A stretch of DNA of 64,000 nucleotides, taken from Polynucleobacter sp. TSB-Sco08W16 (lineage in GTDB: Bacteria > Pseudomonadota > Gammaproteobacteria > Burkholderiales > Burkholderiaceae). Below, in pieces: positions 1 through 8,468 of this stretch. Position 1 is the first letter of the stretch, and the number at the start of each line of letters is the position of its first letter. The notes under the pieces are model-generated. The model was not told the origin of the DNA. It worked only from the letters and a program-made list of their open reading frames with translations, and did no database searches. Position numbers and translations under genes: made by a program. Location of the stretch: NCBI RefSeq assembly GCF_018687455.1, contig NZ_CP061291.1, forward strand, positions 620,001 through 684,000, in the 5' to 3' direction.

Positions 1-560
1 TAAGAGTAGAGGGAGATGAGCATCTCTTCTTCGTCCACTTCAATAATGTGATCAATATCTAAAACATCTTGTTCTGTTAATTCGGTTTCTCCGGAATCCC
101 CGCCACCAAAAGTAGATTCAAACTGCAACATGGCAGTATTACTGCCCTTTGAGATCTCAATCATGTCAGGATAGCCGAGCAAACCTTTCCACCAATACAT
201 CAATGAGAAGGTACATGGTTTAACTTCAACCATGCCTTTATTGGTAGATTTTGCAAAGTACAGGCCATAAAACTCATCATCTTTTTCAAGACCGTATTGA
301 TCGACCTTAGATGATTTGGCAGCAGGTTTAGCAGCTGTCTTTTTGGCCGCTTTCTTTACTGCTGGTTTCTTAGCAGCTGCCTTTTTAGCAACAGGCTTCT
401 TAGCAGGAGCTTTCTTAGCTACTGGTTTCACTACCTTTTTCACTGTCTTTTTGGCTGCTACTTTTTTAGGAGCAACTTTCTTAACAGCTTTCTTTATAGG
501 GGCTTTTTTTACCACCTTGGTAGCTACTTTCTTCTTTGCTGGTGACTTCTTTGTAGCCAT
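1..560 (-). CDS. Histone H1-like Lys/Ala-rich protein (C-terminus cut by window)
   Basis: The gene starts at the ATG at 560, after an AAGAAGGG ribosome-binding site, and stays open to base 1, giving at least 186 codons. The first roughly 100 residues are low-complexity repeats of the AKK/PAKK/VKKA type, as in bacterial histone H1-like proteins (Hc1, AlgP, BpH1 style) that bind DNA without sequence specificity. After about residue 85 the composition changes to a normal globular stretch (VDQYGLEKDDEFYGLYFAKS) followed by an acidic segment rich in Glu and Asp. That C-terminal part is not the usual histone tail and I do not recognise it as a named domain. DNA binding is inferred from composition only. 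The 3' end lies outside the window. Confidence 0.75.
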   Translation of the reverse strand, partial: MATKKSPAKKKVATKVVKKAPIKKAVKKVAPKKVAAKKTVKKVVKPVAKKAPAKKPVAKKAAAKKPAVKKAAKKTAAKPAAKSSKVDQYGLEKDDEFYGLYFAKSTNKGMVEVKPCTFSLMYWWKGLLGYPDMIEISKGSNTAMLQFESTFGGGDSGETELTEQDVLDIDHIIEVDEEEMLISLYS

Positions 561-785
561 GGTTTATTACCCTTCTTTATTGGTAGTTAATGTGCTTTCG
601 CACCTATGAATATTACTGCAAATTCATTGCATTCATAATCAAAGGTATATGGGGTTTTACCTGCTAAATGCAAGGGTAGAGTTTCAATAAAAATCTTGCC
701 ATATTGATTGTTCTCTTGGTACGAGGTTGCTACACTGGAAATACGCAGTTTTACTAAACCTAGTTACTTCTCCATAAGGAATTCT

Positions 786-1001
786 ATGTTTCCAGAATAT
801 CGTGAATTAATCACCAAATTAAAAACAACGGATCGCCACTTTTCGCATCTGTTTGATAAGCACAATAACTTGGATGCCAAGATTCTGCGCATGGAGGATC
901 ACAAAGAACCAAGTACGCCTGAGGAAATTGAAACCCTCAAGAAAGAAAAATTGCTGCTGAAAGATCAAATATACGCAGTACTCAAGAAAGCCAGCACGTA
1001 A
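786..1001 (+). CDS. YdcH family (DUF465) small protein
   Basis: A 71-residue protein. I chose the ATG at 786 because it follows a TAAGGA ribosome-binding site and gives the canonical start MFPEYRELI; the frame is open further upstream, but that part looks non-coding. The sequence is predicted to be an alpha-helical hairpin with charged heptads (residues about 10-30 and 45-65). It matches the YdcH/DUF465 family, which is small, cytoplasmic and of unknown function. It stands alone between a divergent histone-like gene and a convergent yjdM-like gene. Confidence 0.85.
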   Translation: MFPEYRELITKLKTTDRHFSHLFDKHNNLDAKILRMEDHKEPSTPEEIETLKKEKLLLKDQIYAVLKKAST

Positions 1002-1012
1002 TTCAATTTATC

Positions 1013-1354
1013 TTAGGCTTTTTTCAGGAAGCAGGCTTTAAGTAGCATATTGCCTGCTTCTGTTTTGCAATCGACCTCATGGTCACCTGAAACCAAGCGA
1101 ATACCTTTAATCTTGGTGCCTACCTTTAAGGTTGTGGATGATCCCTTTACTTTAAGGTCCTTGATGAGGGTCACAGTATCACCATCGGCCAATAGATTGC
1201 CGTTGGCATCTTTGACTATCAATCCTGCTTCCTCTTCAATCGCTGCGGTCATTGACCATTCATTACCGCATTGAGCGCAAACCCAGTTTTCACCATCTGG
1301 GTAGGTCATGTCTTCCTGGCAGGCAGGGCATTTGGGTGGGTTCTCTGTACTCAT
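1013..1354 (-). CDS. yjdM: Zinc-ribbon protein of the YjdM/PhnA family
   Basis: A 113-residue cytoplasmic protein. The N-terminus carries a zinc ribbon (CPAC near residue 9 and CAQC near residue 26). It is followed by the conserved YjdM/PhnA beta-domain with the segment LADGDTVTLIKDLKVKG and a C-terminus ending MLLKACFLKK. The length matches the family (about 111 residues in E. coli). The old name PhnA should not be read as phosphonoacetate hydrolase; the E. coli protein sits beside the phn locus but its role is unsettled. It is monocistronic here, convergent with the ydcH-like gene. Confidence 0.9.
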   Translation of the reverse strand: MSTENPPKCPACQEDMTYPDGENWVCAQCGNEWSMTAAIEEEAGLIVKDANGNLLADGDTVTLIKDLKVKGSSTTLKVGTKIKGIRLVSGDHEVDCKTEAGNMLLKACFLKKA

Positions 1355-1393
1355 GGCTACTATTTTAGTCTTGCCATATAGAATGACTATTAA

Positions 1394-3214
1394 ATGAATA
1401 AGTCACTCAAAACTATCTCGCTTGTAATGCTCGTCATCCTGGGTCTAGGTAGTATAGGGGTTTGGTATGCCGCCTCATCGATCAATCCAGCAAAGCTAAC
1501 CCAATTGATCAGCTCATCTGTGAAAGATGCGACCGGTAGAGAGTTGAGGATTGCCGGCCCTGTCAGTTTGAGGGTATTTCCATCACTTGCTATTACTGCA
1601 GAACAAGTCTCCCTGAGCAATGCATCCTGGGCATCCAAGCCAGAAATGTTGATAGTTAAACACGTAGAAGTCGACATCAAATTACTTCCCTTGCTATCTA
1701 AGGAAGTCGAATTTAATGCGATTAATCTCAATGGGGTAGATGCCTACTTGCAAACCAATAAAGCGGGAGATGGTAATTGGGATTTCACGCCCGCTGTAAC
1801 TGACAATACTTCATCAGCCAGCTTGCCTACCCCCAATGGGAGCACTTCGTCCTCCGATCAATCCAACTTCATCAAAATCAGAAACCTAGTCATCACAGAC
1901 GCTCGTTTGAGTTATCAAGATTTTGGATCCTCGGTAAAGAGGATTTCCATTCCGCAGCTATCTTTAAAGGGCAGTGGGAATGAAACAGCAATAGCGGGTC
2001 AGGCCCAGTATGAAAGCTATCAGCTAGGCCTCAAGGGAAAAACAACGAGCATTCGCCAAATACTCAATGATTGGAATGCCAACCCAATTAAGGTCAATGT
2101 CGATCTGGCAGCAACCCTAAATGGCAAAACGATGAATATCAATGGCGATATTGATAAGAAACCTCAGACCTTGCCCAGCTTTAATCTAAGCCTGAGCTCT
2201 AAGTCATTTGAGATAGGCTCTTTGGCAGGCTCAGCGGCACTCACTAGCCCAGGTAGCGCTAAAGCCCCGGTAGAAAGTCCAACTAAATCGCATGGAAGAT
2301 TCTTATTCAGTGAAGAAGCGTTACCTCTAGGTGAGCTACCAATTGCGAACGGTAAGCTTGCCTTCAATATAGATGAGTTGAGTATTCCAGGGCATGTTCC
2401 AATGACTGGCGTCAAAGGACATTTTGTATTTGAAGGTTCAAAAATAAATATAAATGACCTTCATTTTGGGCTGGGCAAAGGAAGTGCCGATGTGCGGGCG
2501 AGCGTTGCTCAATTCCAAAGCGCCAACCCTGAAATCGCCATCAAAGGCCTCGCAAGAGGATTTACTCTTGAACAGCTTATGGATGCAGTTGACTCCAATA
2601 CCAAAGTAAAGGGCGGGGATACAGAGATAGCTTTCAACCTGCGTAGTACTGGAACATCGATGCATCAATTGGCTGGCAAAGCAAATGGTGCTGTACAGCT
2701 TTCAGTAGGCAAGGGAAGTATTGATTCGCGTTTCATCGATCGAGGTGGTGACTTGCTTATTACGATCGTCAACTCTATTAATCCTATGCGCAAGAAATCT
2801 GATCAAACGATATTAGAGTGTGCAGTAGTTTATCTGCCTGTGAGCAATGGACAGATTGCCTTGAATGGCTCTATTGGTGTGGTAACCGATCGTTTGGATA
2901 TTGTGCTGTCTGGATCAGTAGATTTAAAAACAGAAGCTCTCAATATTAAGATTGATCCGAGAGAGAAGTCGGGGCTGACAACGGGTGTGAATCTAGCTGG
3001 ATTGGTAAAACTCCAAGGTACTTTATTAAATCCTAAGGCAGGTGTTAATAAAGAAGGAGTGGTTAATAGCGCTGTCTCGATTGGCTTGGGATTTTTGACG
3101 GGTGGCGCCACAATCTTGGCTGAAAACGCTAGGTCTATCGCAACCAAGAATGCAAATCAGCCCTGTAAGGCAGCACTACATCCTTGGTTGGATATTTATC
3201 CAGGCACAAACTAG
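1394..3214 (+). CDS. AsmA family protein
   Basis: A 606-residue protein with an N-terminal membrane anchor (residues about 9-27) followed by the AsmA signature region with INPAKLTQLISSSVKDATGR and a long periplasmic beta-rich part. A second conserved AsmA C-terminal block covers about residues 380-560, where the sequence moves from strand-rich repeats to DRLDIVLSGSVDLKTEALNI. AsmA-like proteins are inner-membrane-anchored and are thought to act in envelope lipid transport or outer membrane assembly. The length agrees with E. coli AsmA (about 617). It is transcribed away from yjdM and ends five bases before a convergent small membrane protein gene. Confidence 0.9.
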   Translation: MNKSLKTISLVMLVILGLGSIGVWYAASSINPAKLTQLISSSVKDATGRELRIAGPVSLRVFPSLAITAEQVSLSNASWASKPEMLIVKHVEVDIKLLPLLSKEVEFNAINLNGVDAYLQTNKAGDGNWDFTPAVTDNTSSASLPTPNGSTSSSDQSNFIKIRNLVITDARLSYQDFGSSVKRISIPQLSLKGSGNETAIAGQAQYESYQLGLKGKTTSIRQILNDWNANPIKVNVDLAATLNGKTMNINGDIDKKPQTLPSFNLSLSSKSFEIGSLAGSAALTSPGSAKAPVESPTKSHGRFLFSEEALPLGELPIANGKLAFNIDELSIPGHVPMTGVKGHFVFEGSKININDLHFGLGKGSADVRASVAQFQSANPEIAIKGLARGFTLEQLMDAVDSNTKVKGGDTEIAFNLRSTGTSMHQLAGKANGAVQLSVGKGSIDSRFIDRGGDLLITIVNSINPMRKKSDQTILECAVVYLPVSNGQIALNGSIGVVTDRLDIVLSGSVDLKTEALNIKIDPREKSGLTTGVNLAGLVKLQGTLLNPKAGVNKEGVVNSAVSIGLGFLTGGATILAENARSIATKNANQPCKAALHPWLDIYPGTN

Positions 3215-3218
3215 TTTT

Positions 3219-3566
3219 TTAAAAAACGAGACCGCTCACAAAGAGGCTGAATAAAGAAATAAAGATGCTGGCAAAGAATGCGGTCCAGAAGCTAGAGATC
3301 GTAAAGCCACTAACGACTGCCGAGACCAGCATCAGCACCAAGGCATTTACTACCAATAAAAACAGACCCATAGTGACCACCGTTAGCGGCAAGGTCAAAA
3401 GAACTAGCAAGGGTTTCACAATCGCGTTAGCAAAGCCGAGAACGAGAGCGGCAATTAAGAGTGAGCCACCGTCAGCAAATCTAAGCCCACTGAAAATGTA
3501 GCTAGCCACCCAAAGAGATAGAGAAGTTAAACCCCACTGCACTAGAAATAGTGTTAAGTTACCCAT
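3219..3566 (-). CDS. Small four-helix membrane protein (phage holin superfamily IV / YvlD-like)
   Basis: A 115-residue, almost entirely hydrophobic protein with four predicted membrane helices at about residues 5-25, 33-52, 55-80 and 88-114. The segment GFANAIVKPLLVLLTLPLTV is typical of the family annotated as 'phage holin family protein' (mycobacterial 4-TMS holin superfamily, PF04020-like). Despite the name, chromosomal members are widespread and not tied to phages, and nothing around it is phage-like. Its function is unknown. The gene converges with the AsmA gene with a four-base gap. Confidence 0.85.
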   Translation of the reverse strand: MGNLTLFLVQWGLTSLSLWVASYIFSGLRFADGGSLLIAALVLGFANAIVKPLLVLLTLPLTVVTMGLFLLVVNALVLMLVSAVVSGFTISSFWTAFFASIFISLFSLFVSGLVF

Positions 3567-3628
3567 GATCGATTCCCCTATAGTTGTTGATAATTGAACT
3601 CTTGATCAGTTTATATAGTATCGGTAAA

Positions 3629-3934
3629 TTAGGCAGCAATTTTCTGTCTAGGGGTTTTCATGGGTTTAAAGTGAATTTGAATTTGTGAGTTTGTAGCCTG
3701 TGCAAACTTGGCCAAAGTTCTCATTGAGGGGAGGCCAGAGCCACTTTCCAGTCTTGCAATTGCAGATTGTGAGGTTTGCATACGAATCGCAAGTTCCTCC
3801 TGGGAGAGACCGCTTTTCATGCGAGCTTCAATAATTTCTCTTGCGATCTCAAATTCAATACGGCTTTGTTCGTAAGCTTTTTTATAGGATGGCTCTTTGA
3901 GCCAGCGCTTGTGAAGGGTGGAGATCTTGGTCAT
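3629..3934 (-). CDS. HigA-like antitoxin (XRE-family HTH)
   Basis: A 101-residue protein with a Cro/C1-type helix-turn-helix at about residues 40-90 (SGLSQEELAIRMQTSQSAIA, then SGLPSMRTLAKF). It is encoded directly after the RelE/HigB-like toxin gene, overlapping it by four bases, so the two are translationally coupled. The toxin-first order is the HigBA arrangement. The antitoxin should neutralise the toxin and, with it, repress the operon through the AT-rich palindromes just upstream of the toxin gene. Confidence 0.88.
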   Translation of the reverse strand: MTKISTLHKRWLKEPSYKKAYEQSRIEFEIAREIIEARMKSGLSQEELAIRMQTSQSAIARLESGSGLPSMRTLAKFAQATNSQIQIHFKPMKTPRQKIAA

Positions 3935-4263
3935 ATTAATTTGGCGTCTTTTGCTCTTTGTGTTGCGATCTTTAAGGCTGCAGAAGGGGTCTTTTGTGAT
4001 TTCTTTATAAATACGTGCAAGATGATGATCTTCTTTGTGAAGGCAATTACATAAATACCTCTTCCAATGCCATCTCTTCCAGAGACTCTAATCTCCCACA
4101 GCTTTTTGCCCAGGCTTCTAATGTGAGGCATACCAACTTCTTTTGGACCAAATTGCTCTATAAGCATAGAGACCCTAACAAATCGCCCTCGCATATCATT
4201 CGGAAGACTTTCCAGCTCAGCATCAACAAATGTATTTAAGGTTTCAACCTCCCAATTAGTCAT
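3931..4263 (-). CDS. HigB/RelE-like toxin (phage Gp49-like family)
   Basis: A 110-residue basic protein with the Gp49-like/RelE-fold pattern: the segments MPHIRSLGKKLWEIRVSGRD, GRGIYVIAFTKKIIILHVF and KKSQKTPSAALKIATQRAKD are the diagnostic strand-strand-helix series of ribosome-dependent mRNA interferases in this family. Lys and Arg residues of this part would form the RNase site. It is first in a two-gene operon with a downstream HTH antitoxin. Toxicity is inferred from the family. Confidence 0.87.
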   Translation of the reverse strand: MTNWEVETLNTFVDAELESLPNDMRGRFVRVSMLIEQFGPKEVGMPHIRSLGKKLWEIRVSGRDGIGRGIYVIAFTKKIIILHVFIKKSQKTPSAALKIATQRAKDAKLI

Positions 4264-4272
4264 CCATAAATT

Positions 4273-4304
4273 ATATCAATATTGATATATATCAAAAATG
4301 ATAT
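4273..4304. promoter_or_regulatory. Palindromic operators of the higBA-like operon
   Basis: Ten bases upstream of the toxin start lies a perfect 16-base palindrome (ATATCAATATTGATAT, 4273-4288), immediately followed by a second inverted repeat ATATC-N6-GATAT (4289-4304). Such paired palindromes next to a toxin-antitoxin start usually bind the antitoxin or the complex. Binding is inferred. Confidence 0.65.
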
Positions 4305-4332
4305 CTTATAGTTACTGATAATTCAAGGGGTA

Positions 4333-4533
4333 TTAATAATGTGGCGGAATTTCATCCTTGAGGCTGCCGCCACCAGAACCTGCGCTACTGGCCTGCTCTT
4401 TAACGGCCTTTAACTCGCGATATAGAAATTCTATTTGCTGCTGTTGTTTGTAGACAGTCTCATTGAGCTTTTCAATGAGGTCTTCAGTAAAACTCAGTTT
4501 AATTTCGAGATTAGTGATTCGATCAGCAGTCAT
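4333..4533 (-). CDS. slyX: SlyX family protein
   Basis: A 66-residue coiled-coil protein. The N-terminal two thirds are a heptad helix (TNLEIKLSFTEDLIEKLNET, then QQQQIEFLYRELKAVKEQ). The C-terminus ends in the family hallmark PPHY after a glycine-serine linker. SlyX proteins are short cytoplasmic proteins of unknown function. The gene follows a DUF1653-like gene by 12 bases on the same strand and is probably cotranscribed with it. Confidence 0.92.
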   Translation of the reverse strand: MTADRITNLEIKLSFTEDLIEKLNETVYKQQQQIEFLYRELKAVKEQASSAGSGGGSLKDEIPPHY

Positions 4534-4545
4534 TATTTTCCCGCC

Positions 4546-4767
4546 TTATTCAGTAATAAGCTCAAAGCGACCATCTTCCATTTCGGCTTTTGGTCTAATC
4601 CAGAAATCATGTGACTGCATGGATTCATATACGTACGCAGGCTCTAGAGAGGCTTCCACATTTGCTAGCAGGACAACCTGATAAAACCCACCCGTCTTTT
4701 TATGTCTTAGCTTGGCGCCAGGTTTAAACAGCCCATCATCAGGATCTGCCATTTTGGGTTTGCTCAT
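4546..4767 (-). CDS. Small DUF1653-like protein
   Basis: A 73-residue protein with a pattern resembling DUF1653: an early RHKKTGGFYQV, then LEPAYVYESM, then a tryptophan-containing WIRPKAEME. The domain is a small beta-barrel-like fold of unknown function. The N-terminal 14 residues (MSKPKMADPDDGLF) are an extension over the usual start. It is encoded upstream of slyX with 12 bases between. The family assignment is by eye and moderately sure. Confidence 0.65.
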   Translation of the reverse strand: MSKPKMADPDDGLFKPGAKLRHKKTGGFYQVVLLANVEASLEPAYVYESMQSHDFWIRPKAEMEDGRFELITE

Positions 4768-4796
4768 AAAACGTACTTTCTAGGTATGATTTGAGG

Positions 4797-5795
4797 ATGG
4801 CCAATTCCATCCAGTACTCCATTCTAGATATATCTCCTATTCCGCAAGGGTTTACCGCTGGCGATGCACTCCGAAATTCCTTAGATGTTGCTCAGCATGC
4901 AGAGAAGTGGGGCTATACCCGCTATTGGGTCGCTGAACATCACAATATGACCGGGAATGCTAGCTCGGCAACAGCTGTCTTGATTGGCTATATCGCTGGA
5001 GGAACCTCGCGAATCAAGGTAGGCTCGGGAGGCATCATGCTGACTAATCACGCACCTTTAGTCATTGCAGAACAATTTGGGACCCTTGAATCTCTTTATC
5101 CGGGGCGAATTGAGCTGGGCTTAGGTAGGGCGCCTGGTACTGACCAAGTAACAGCTAGAGCATTGCGCCGTGATTTATTGGGCAGTGATGATCGTTTCCC
5201 GCAAGATGTGCGGGAGTTACAGCATTACTTTGGTCCGATTCAAGAAGGTCAATCGGTTAAGGCGATTCCTGGTGCCGATACCAATGTGCCCATTTGGATC
5301 CTAGGTTCCAGCCTCTATGGCGCCCAATTAGCTGCGCACTTTGGCTTGCCTTATGCTTTTGCAGCGCACTTTGCTCCAGAGCAACTCTTGGAGGCGATGT
5401 CGATCTATCGTGAACTCTTCAAACCATCCGCACAACAAGCGACGCCTTATTCTGCTTTTGTAATGAACGTTGTGGCGGCTGATACTGACGAAGAAGCGCA
5501 GCATTTGTATACCAGCTTGCAACAACATTTCATTCGGATGCGTCGTAATACTCGGGGGCAATTACCGCCACCCATCGACGATATTGATAGTTTCTGTGAG
5601 CCTCATGAAAAAGTTGCCGTAACACATATGTTGCAATGCTCTTTAGTCGGTTCGCTAGAAACGATTAAAAAGGGTATGCGTACCTGGTTAGATCGCACTG
5701 GTGCAAATGAAATTCTATTTACCGGTCAAATCTTTGATCATCAAGCACGACTGAAGTCCTTCGAAATCGCTGCTCAGGCTGCCCAAAGTTTATAA
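4797..5795 (+). CDS. LLM-class (bacterial luciferase-like) flavin-dependent oxidoreductase
   Basis: A 332-residue TIM-barrel flavoprotein of the luciferase-like monooxygenase superfamily, MsnO8/YhbW-type. Visible family blocks are the N-terminal LDISPIPQG, WGYTRYWVAEHHNM, KVGSGGIMLTNHAPL, GRIELGLGRAPGTD and WILGSSLYGAQLAA. Members use reduced FMN; the substrate here is unknown. I prefer the ATG at 4797; a TTG at 4791 would add two residues. It stands alone and converges with the PIN-domain gene. Confidence 0.9.
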   Translation: MANSIQYSILDISPIPQGFTAGDALRNSLDVAQHAEKWGYTRYWVAEHHNMTGNASSATAVLIGYIAGGTSRIKVGSGGIMLTNHAPLVIAEQFGTLESLYPGRIELGLGRAPGTDQVTARALRRDLLGSDDRFPQDVRELQHYFGPIQEGQSVKAIPGADTNVPIWILGSSLYGAQLAAHFGLPYAFAAHFAPEQLLEAMSIYRELFKPSAQQATPYSAFVMNVVAADTDEEAQHLYTSLQQHFIRMRRNTRGQLPPPIDDIDSFCEPHEKVAVTHMLQCSLVGSLETIKKGMRTWLDRTGANEILFTGQIFDHQARLKSFEIAAQAAQSL

Positions 5796-5800
5796 AGAAA

Positions 5801-6217
5801 CTAATTGAAGATAGCATTGTAGTCAGAGCTAATCAGGACGTCATCTGCAGCAGCTCTGTTGGCTAGCTTTAACACTTCATTGTCTTTACTCATGAGTAGG
5901 CATGGCCTTGCAGAGTAGGCGAGGTTTAAGAAGACCTGGTCATCAGGGTCTACGCATTGCCATGGGGCTTTAAAGAGATCTACATCATCAATTACTCTGG
6001 CAAGAGCGCGCCACTGATCCAATATGCGCTCCTGGGCACTAGACTCAAGAGAGAAGAGGGGGCGACTAATGACATCAGCAAGCTCTTCTAAAGTCTGAGG
6101 GCTTGCTATGGCATCCATTTGTTTATCCAGCAAAGCTTGCTTTAGATGAATTGCTCTGAAGTCATTAAAAACAAAAATGTCGAGCAAGACATTGGTATCA
6201 AAGACAACAGACTTCAT
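5801..6217 (-). CDS. PIN-domain putative toxin nuclease
   Basis: A 138-residue PIN-fold protein of the PF13470/COG1569 type. It shows the acidic cluster expected of the metal-dependent RNase site: VVFDTNVLLD at residues 4-13, the middle LEELADVISRP, DPDDQVFLNLA and finally SKDNEVLKL. I use the ATG at 6217, which gives the family start MKSVVFDTNV; a TTG at 6244 is also in frame but would overlap yaeQ by 22 bases. It lies five bases after yaeQ on the same strand. No antitoxin-like gene is adjacent. Confidence 0.85.
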   Translation of the reverse strand: MKSVVFDTNVLLDIFVFNDFRAIHLKQALLDKQMDAIASPQTLEELADVISRPLFSLESSAQERILDQWRALARVIDDVDLFKAPWQCVDPDDQVFLNLAYSARPCLLMSKDNEVLKLANRAAADDVLISSDYNAIFN

Positions 6218-6222
6218 TTGAT

Positions 6223-6771
6223 TTAGTCTTGCTGAGAACGCCAAACTTCTGGTGTGATGGTCACTTGGCCATTGTCAGACGAGACATATACCTCACCGTC
6301 TTGTACGTTAACGTGAATAACCATACTACGTTCGACCAGCTTATTAAGTTCGTTTGCCTGATCTGCAGGAATCGAAACAATCTGCAGGTTGCGTGCCCGG
6401 TTGAGCTTATTGGCTATACCATCCCACCAAATTTTGCTGGTGTGTCCACCATAGCAATACACAATCACTTGATCTGCTCTGCCACAGGCTTTGAGAATGC
6501 GACGCTCATCTGGTTGACCTACTTCAATCCAAAGCTTAATCGCATCGGTAAGGTCTTTAATCCATAGGTCGGGCTCATCGGTATCGCTTAAGCCTTTGGT
6601 AAAAACAAGATCCTCGTGGGCTTGAAGCGCAAAAGCGATGATTCTGACCATCATCCGCTCTTCGGTTTCAGAAGGGTGTTTGGCGATGGTGAGGGAATGA
6701 CTGCCGTAGTAGTGGCGGTCTGAATCTGCGACATGTAGGTCGGCTTTGTGAATAGTTGCGCGTAGAGCCAT
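6223..6771 (-). CDS. yaeQ: YaeQ family protein
   Basis: A 182-residue protein matching YaeQ in length and motifs: MALRATIHKADLHVADSDRH at the start, then HPSETEERMMVRIIAFAL, LWIEVGQPDERRILKACGRA and VIVYCYGG. YaeQ has a compact fold related to PD-(D/E)xK nucleases (conserved Glu-Glu and the E-V-G-Q-P segment), but its biological role is unsettled. It appears to be first in a two-gene unit with the downstream PIN gene. Confidence 0.92.
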   Translation of the reverse strand: MALRATIHKADLHVADSDRHYYGSHSLTIAKHPSETEERMMVRIIAFALQAHEDLVFTKGLSDTDEPDLWIKDLTDAIKLWIEVGQPDERRILKACGRADQVIVYCYGGHTSKIWWDGIANKLNRARNLQIVSIPADQANELNKLVERSMVIHVNVQDGEVYVSSDNGQVTITPEVWRSQQD

Positions 6772-6828
6772 ACGGCATTATCGCCTTTTATGCCCGAGTG
6801 GGGCCCCATAACCAGTATTATTTACTCC

Positions 6829-8442
6829 ATGATCCGCATTACCGAACTACGCCTCCCCATTCATCACGCTCCAGAAGATCTGGAGATGGCGATTCTCAAG
6901 CGCCTCAACTTATCCCCAAAAGACTTAATCTCTTTTGAGATCTTCAAGCGGAGTTATGACGCCCGCAAGAATGTTGCTCTTGCCTTCATCTATACGATTG
7001 ATCTCTCGGTAAAAAACGAAGAGACTGTACTCAAGCAGTTTTCAGGCGACACTCATATCAGGCCATCGCCCGATACAAGTTATCACTTTGTGGCAAAGGC
7101 GCCGGAGTCTATTGCTTCCGGTCAAGTATTGCGCCCAGTGGTCATTGGATTTGGTCCTTGCGGTATTTTTGCTGCATTATTATTGGCGCAAATGGGATTT
7201 AAACCAATTGTTCTAGAGCGTGGCAAGAAGGTGCGTGAGCGCACTCAAGATACTTGGGGGCTTTGGCGTAAAAATGTCCTCAATCCTGAATCCAATGTGC
7301 AGTTCGGAGAGGGTGGGGCAGGCACCTTCTCTGATGGGAAGCTCTATAGCCAAATTAAAGATCCTAAGTTTTATGGCCGCAAGGTAATTAATGAGTTTGT
7401 CAAAGCAGGTGCGCCAGCAGAAATTCAGTATGTTGCAAAGCCCCATATTGGCACCTTCCGTCTAGTGGGTGTAGTTGAAAAAATGCGCCAAGAAATTATT
7501 GATCTCGGTGGTGAGATTCGTTTTTCACAAAAGGTGATTGGTTTTGATATTCAGAACGAGCAAATCACTGGGGTCAAAATTGAAGGACATCCGGACTTGC
7601 CAGCAAATCACGTAGTGCTCGCTTTAGGACACAGTGCGAGGGATACCTTTAAGGCTTTGCATGAAGCTGGCGTATTTATGGAAGCCAAACCCTTCTCGGT
7701 TGGCTTTCGGATTGAGCATCCACAGTCTCTCATTGATAAAGCACGTTTAGGTCCTCATGCGGGTAATGAGTTGATTGGCGCTGCAGATTACAAGCTTGTT
7801 CACCATGCCAAAAATGGACGTGCTGTTTATAGCTTTTGCATGTGTCCTGGCGGAACGGTGGTGGCAGCCACATCAGAGCCAAATCGCGTTGTCACCAATG
7901 GCATGAGCCAATACTCCCGAAATGAGCGTAATGCGAATGCCGGCATTGTGGTTGGAATCACTCCAGAAGATTATCCTGGCGGCCCACTTGCTGGGATTGA
8001 GTTTCAGCGCCAGCTGGAGTCTAAGGCTTTTGAATTAGGAGGCGGCACTTATGAGGCTCCAGGTCAATTGGTGGGGGATTTTATTGCTGGCAAACCTTCC
8101 ACTGAATTTGGTAGCGTTCTTCCATCATATAAACCAGGCGTTCATTTAACGGATTTGGCTGAGGCTCTACCTGCCTACGCCATTGAAGCTATTCGGGAGG
8201 CTCTACCTGCTTTTGAGAAGCAAATTAAAGGCTTTTCCATGAAGGATGCTGTTCTTACCGGAATTGAGACCAGAACCTCTTCACCATTACGCATCACTAG
8301 GGGTGCAAACCTGCAGAGTCTCAATATTAAAGGTCTTTATCCAGCGGGTGAGGGTGCGGGTTATGCGGGTGGAATCTTGTCTGCGGGAGTTGATGGGATT
8401 AAAGTGGCAGAAGCAGTAGCGCTTGATTACCTCGCTGACTAG
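6829..8442 (+). CDS. FAD-dependent dehydrogenase, COG2509 family
   Basis: A 537-residue flavoprotein. The first roughly 90 residues are the COG2509 N-terminal domain (start MIRITELRLPIHH). This is followed by a dinucleotide-binding motif (VIGFGPCGIFAALLLAQMGF, about residues 103-122), a middle block with EGGAGTFSDGKLYSQIK and a C-terminal FAD-closing motif (YPAGEGAGYAGGILSAGVDG). I prefer the ATG at 6829 because the protein family begins there; an ATG at 6790 adds 13 unconserved residues. The substrate is unknown. It precedes hemN by 26 bases and is likely cotranscribed with it. Confidence 0.88.
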   Translation: MIRITELRLPIHHAPEDLEMAILKRLNLSPKDLISFEIFKRSYDARKNVALAFIYTIDLSVKNEETVLKQFSGDTHIRPSPDTSYHFVAKAPESIASGQVLRPVVIGFGPCGIFAALLLAQMGFKPIVLERGKKVRERTQDTWGLWRKNVLNPESNVQFGEGGAGTFSDGKLYSQIKDPKFYGRKVINEFVKAGAPAEIQYVAKPHIGTFRLVGVVEKMRQEIIDLGGEIRFSQKVIGFDIQNEQITGVKIEGHPDLPANHVVLALGHSARDTFKALHEAGVFMEAKPFSVGFRIEHPQSLIDKARLGPHAGNELIGAADYKLVHHAKNGRAVYSFCMCPGGTVVAATSEPNRVVTNGMSQYSRNERNANAGIVVGITPEDYPGGPLAGIEFQRQLESKAFELGGGTYEAPGQLVGDFIAGKPSTEFGSVLPSYKPGVHLTDLAEALPAYAIEAIREALPAFEKQIKGFSMKDAVLTGIETRTSSPLRITRGANLQSLNIKGLYPAGEGAGYAGGILSAGVDGIKVAEAVALDYLAD

Positions 8443-8468
8443 TCTAGAAATATTTTCATGAGATCCTA

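Noticed and set aside
316..609. A plus-strand frame rich in Ala and Phe across the histone-like gene
   Set aside because: It is the complement of Lys/Ala repeat codons and is expected from the repeats alone; the minus-strand frame has a proper start and ribosome-binding site.
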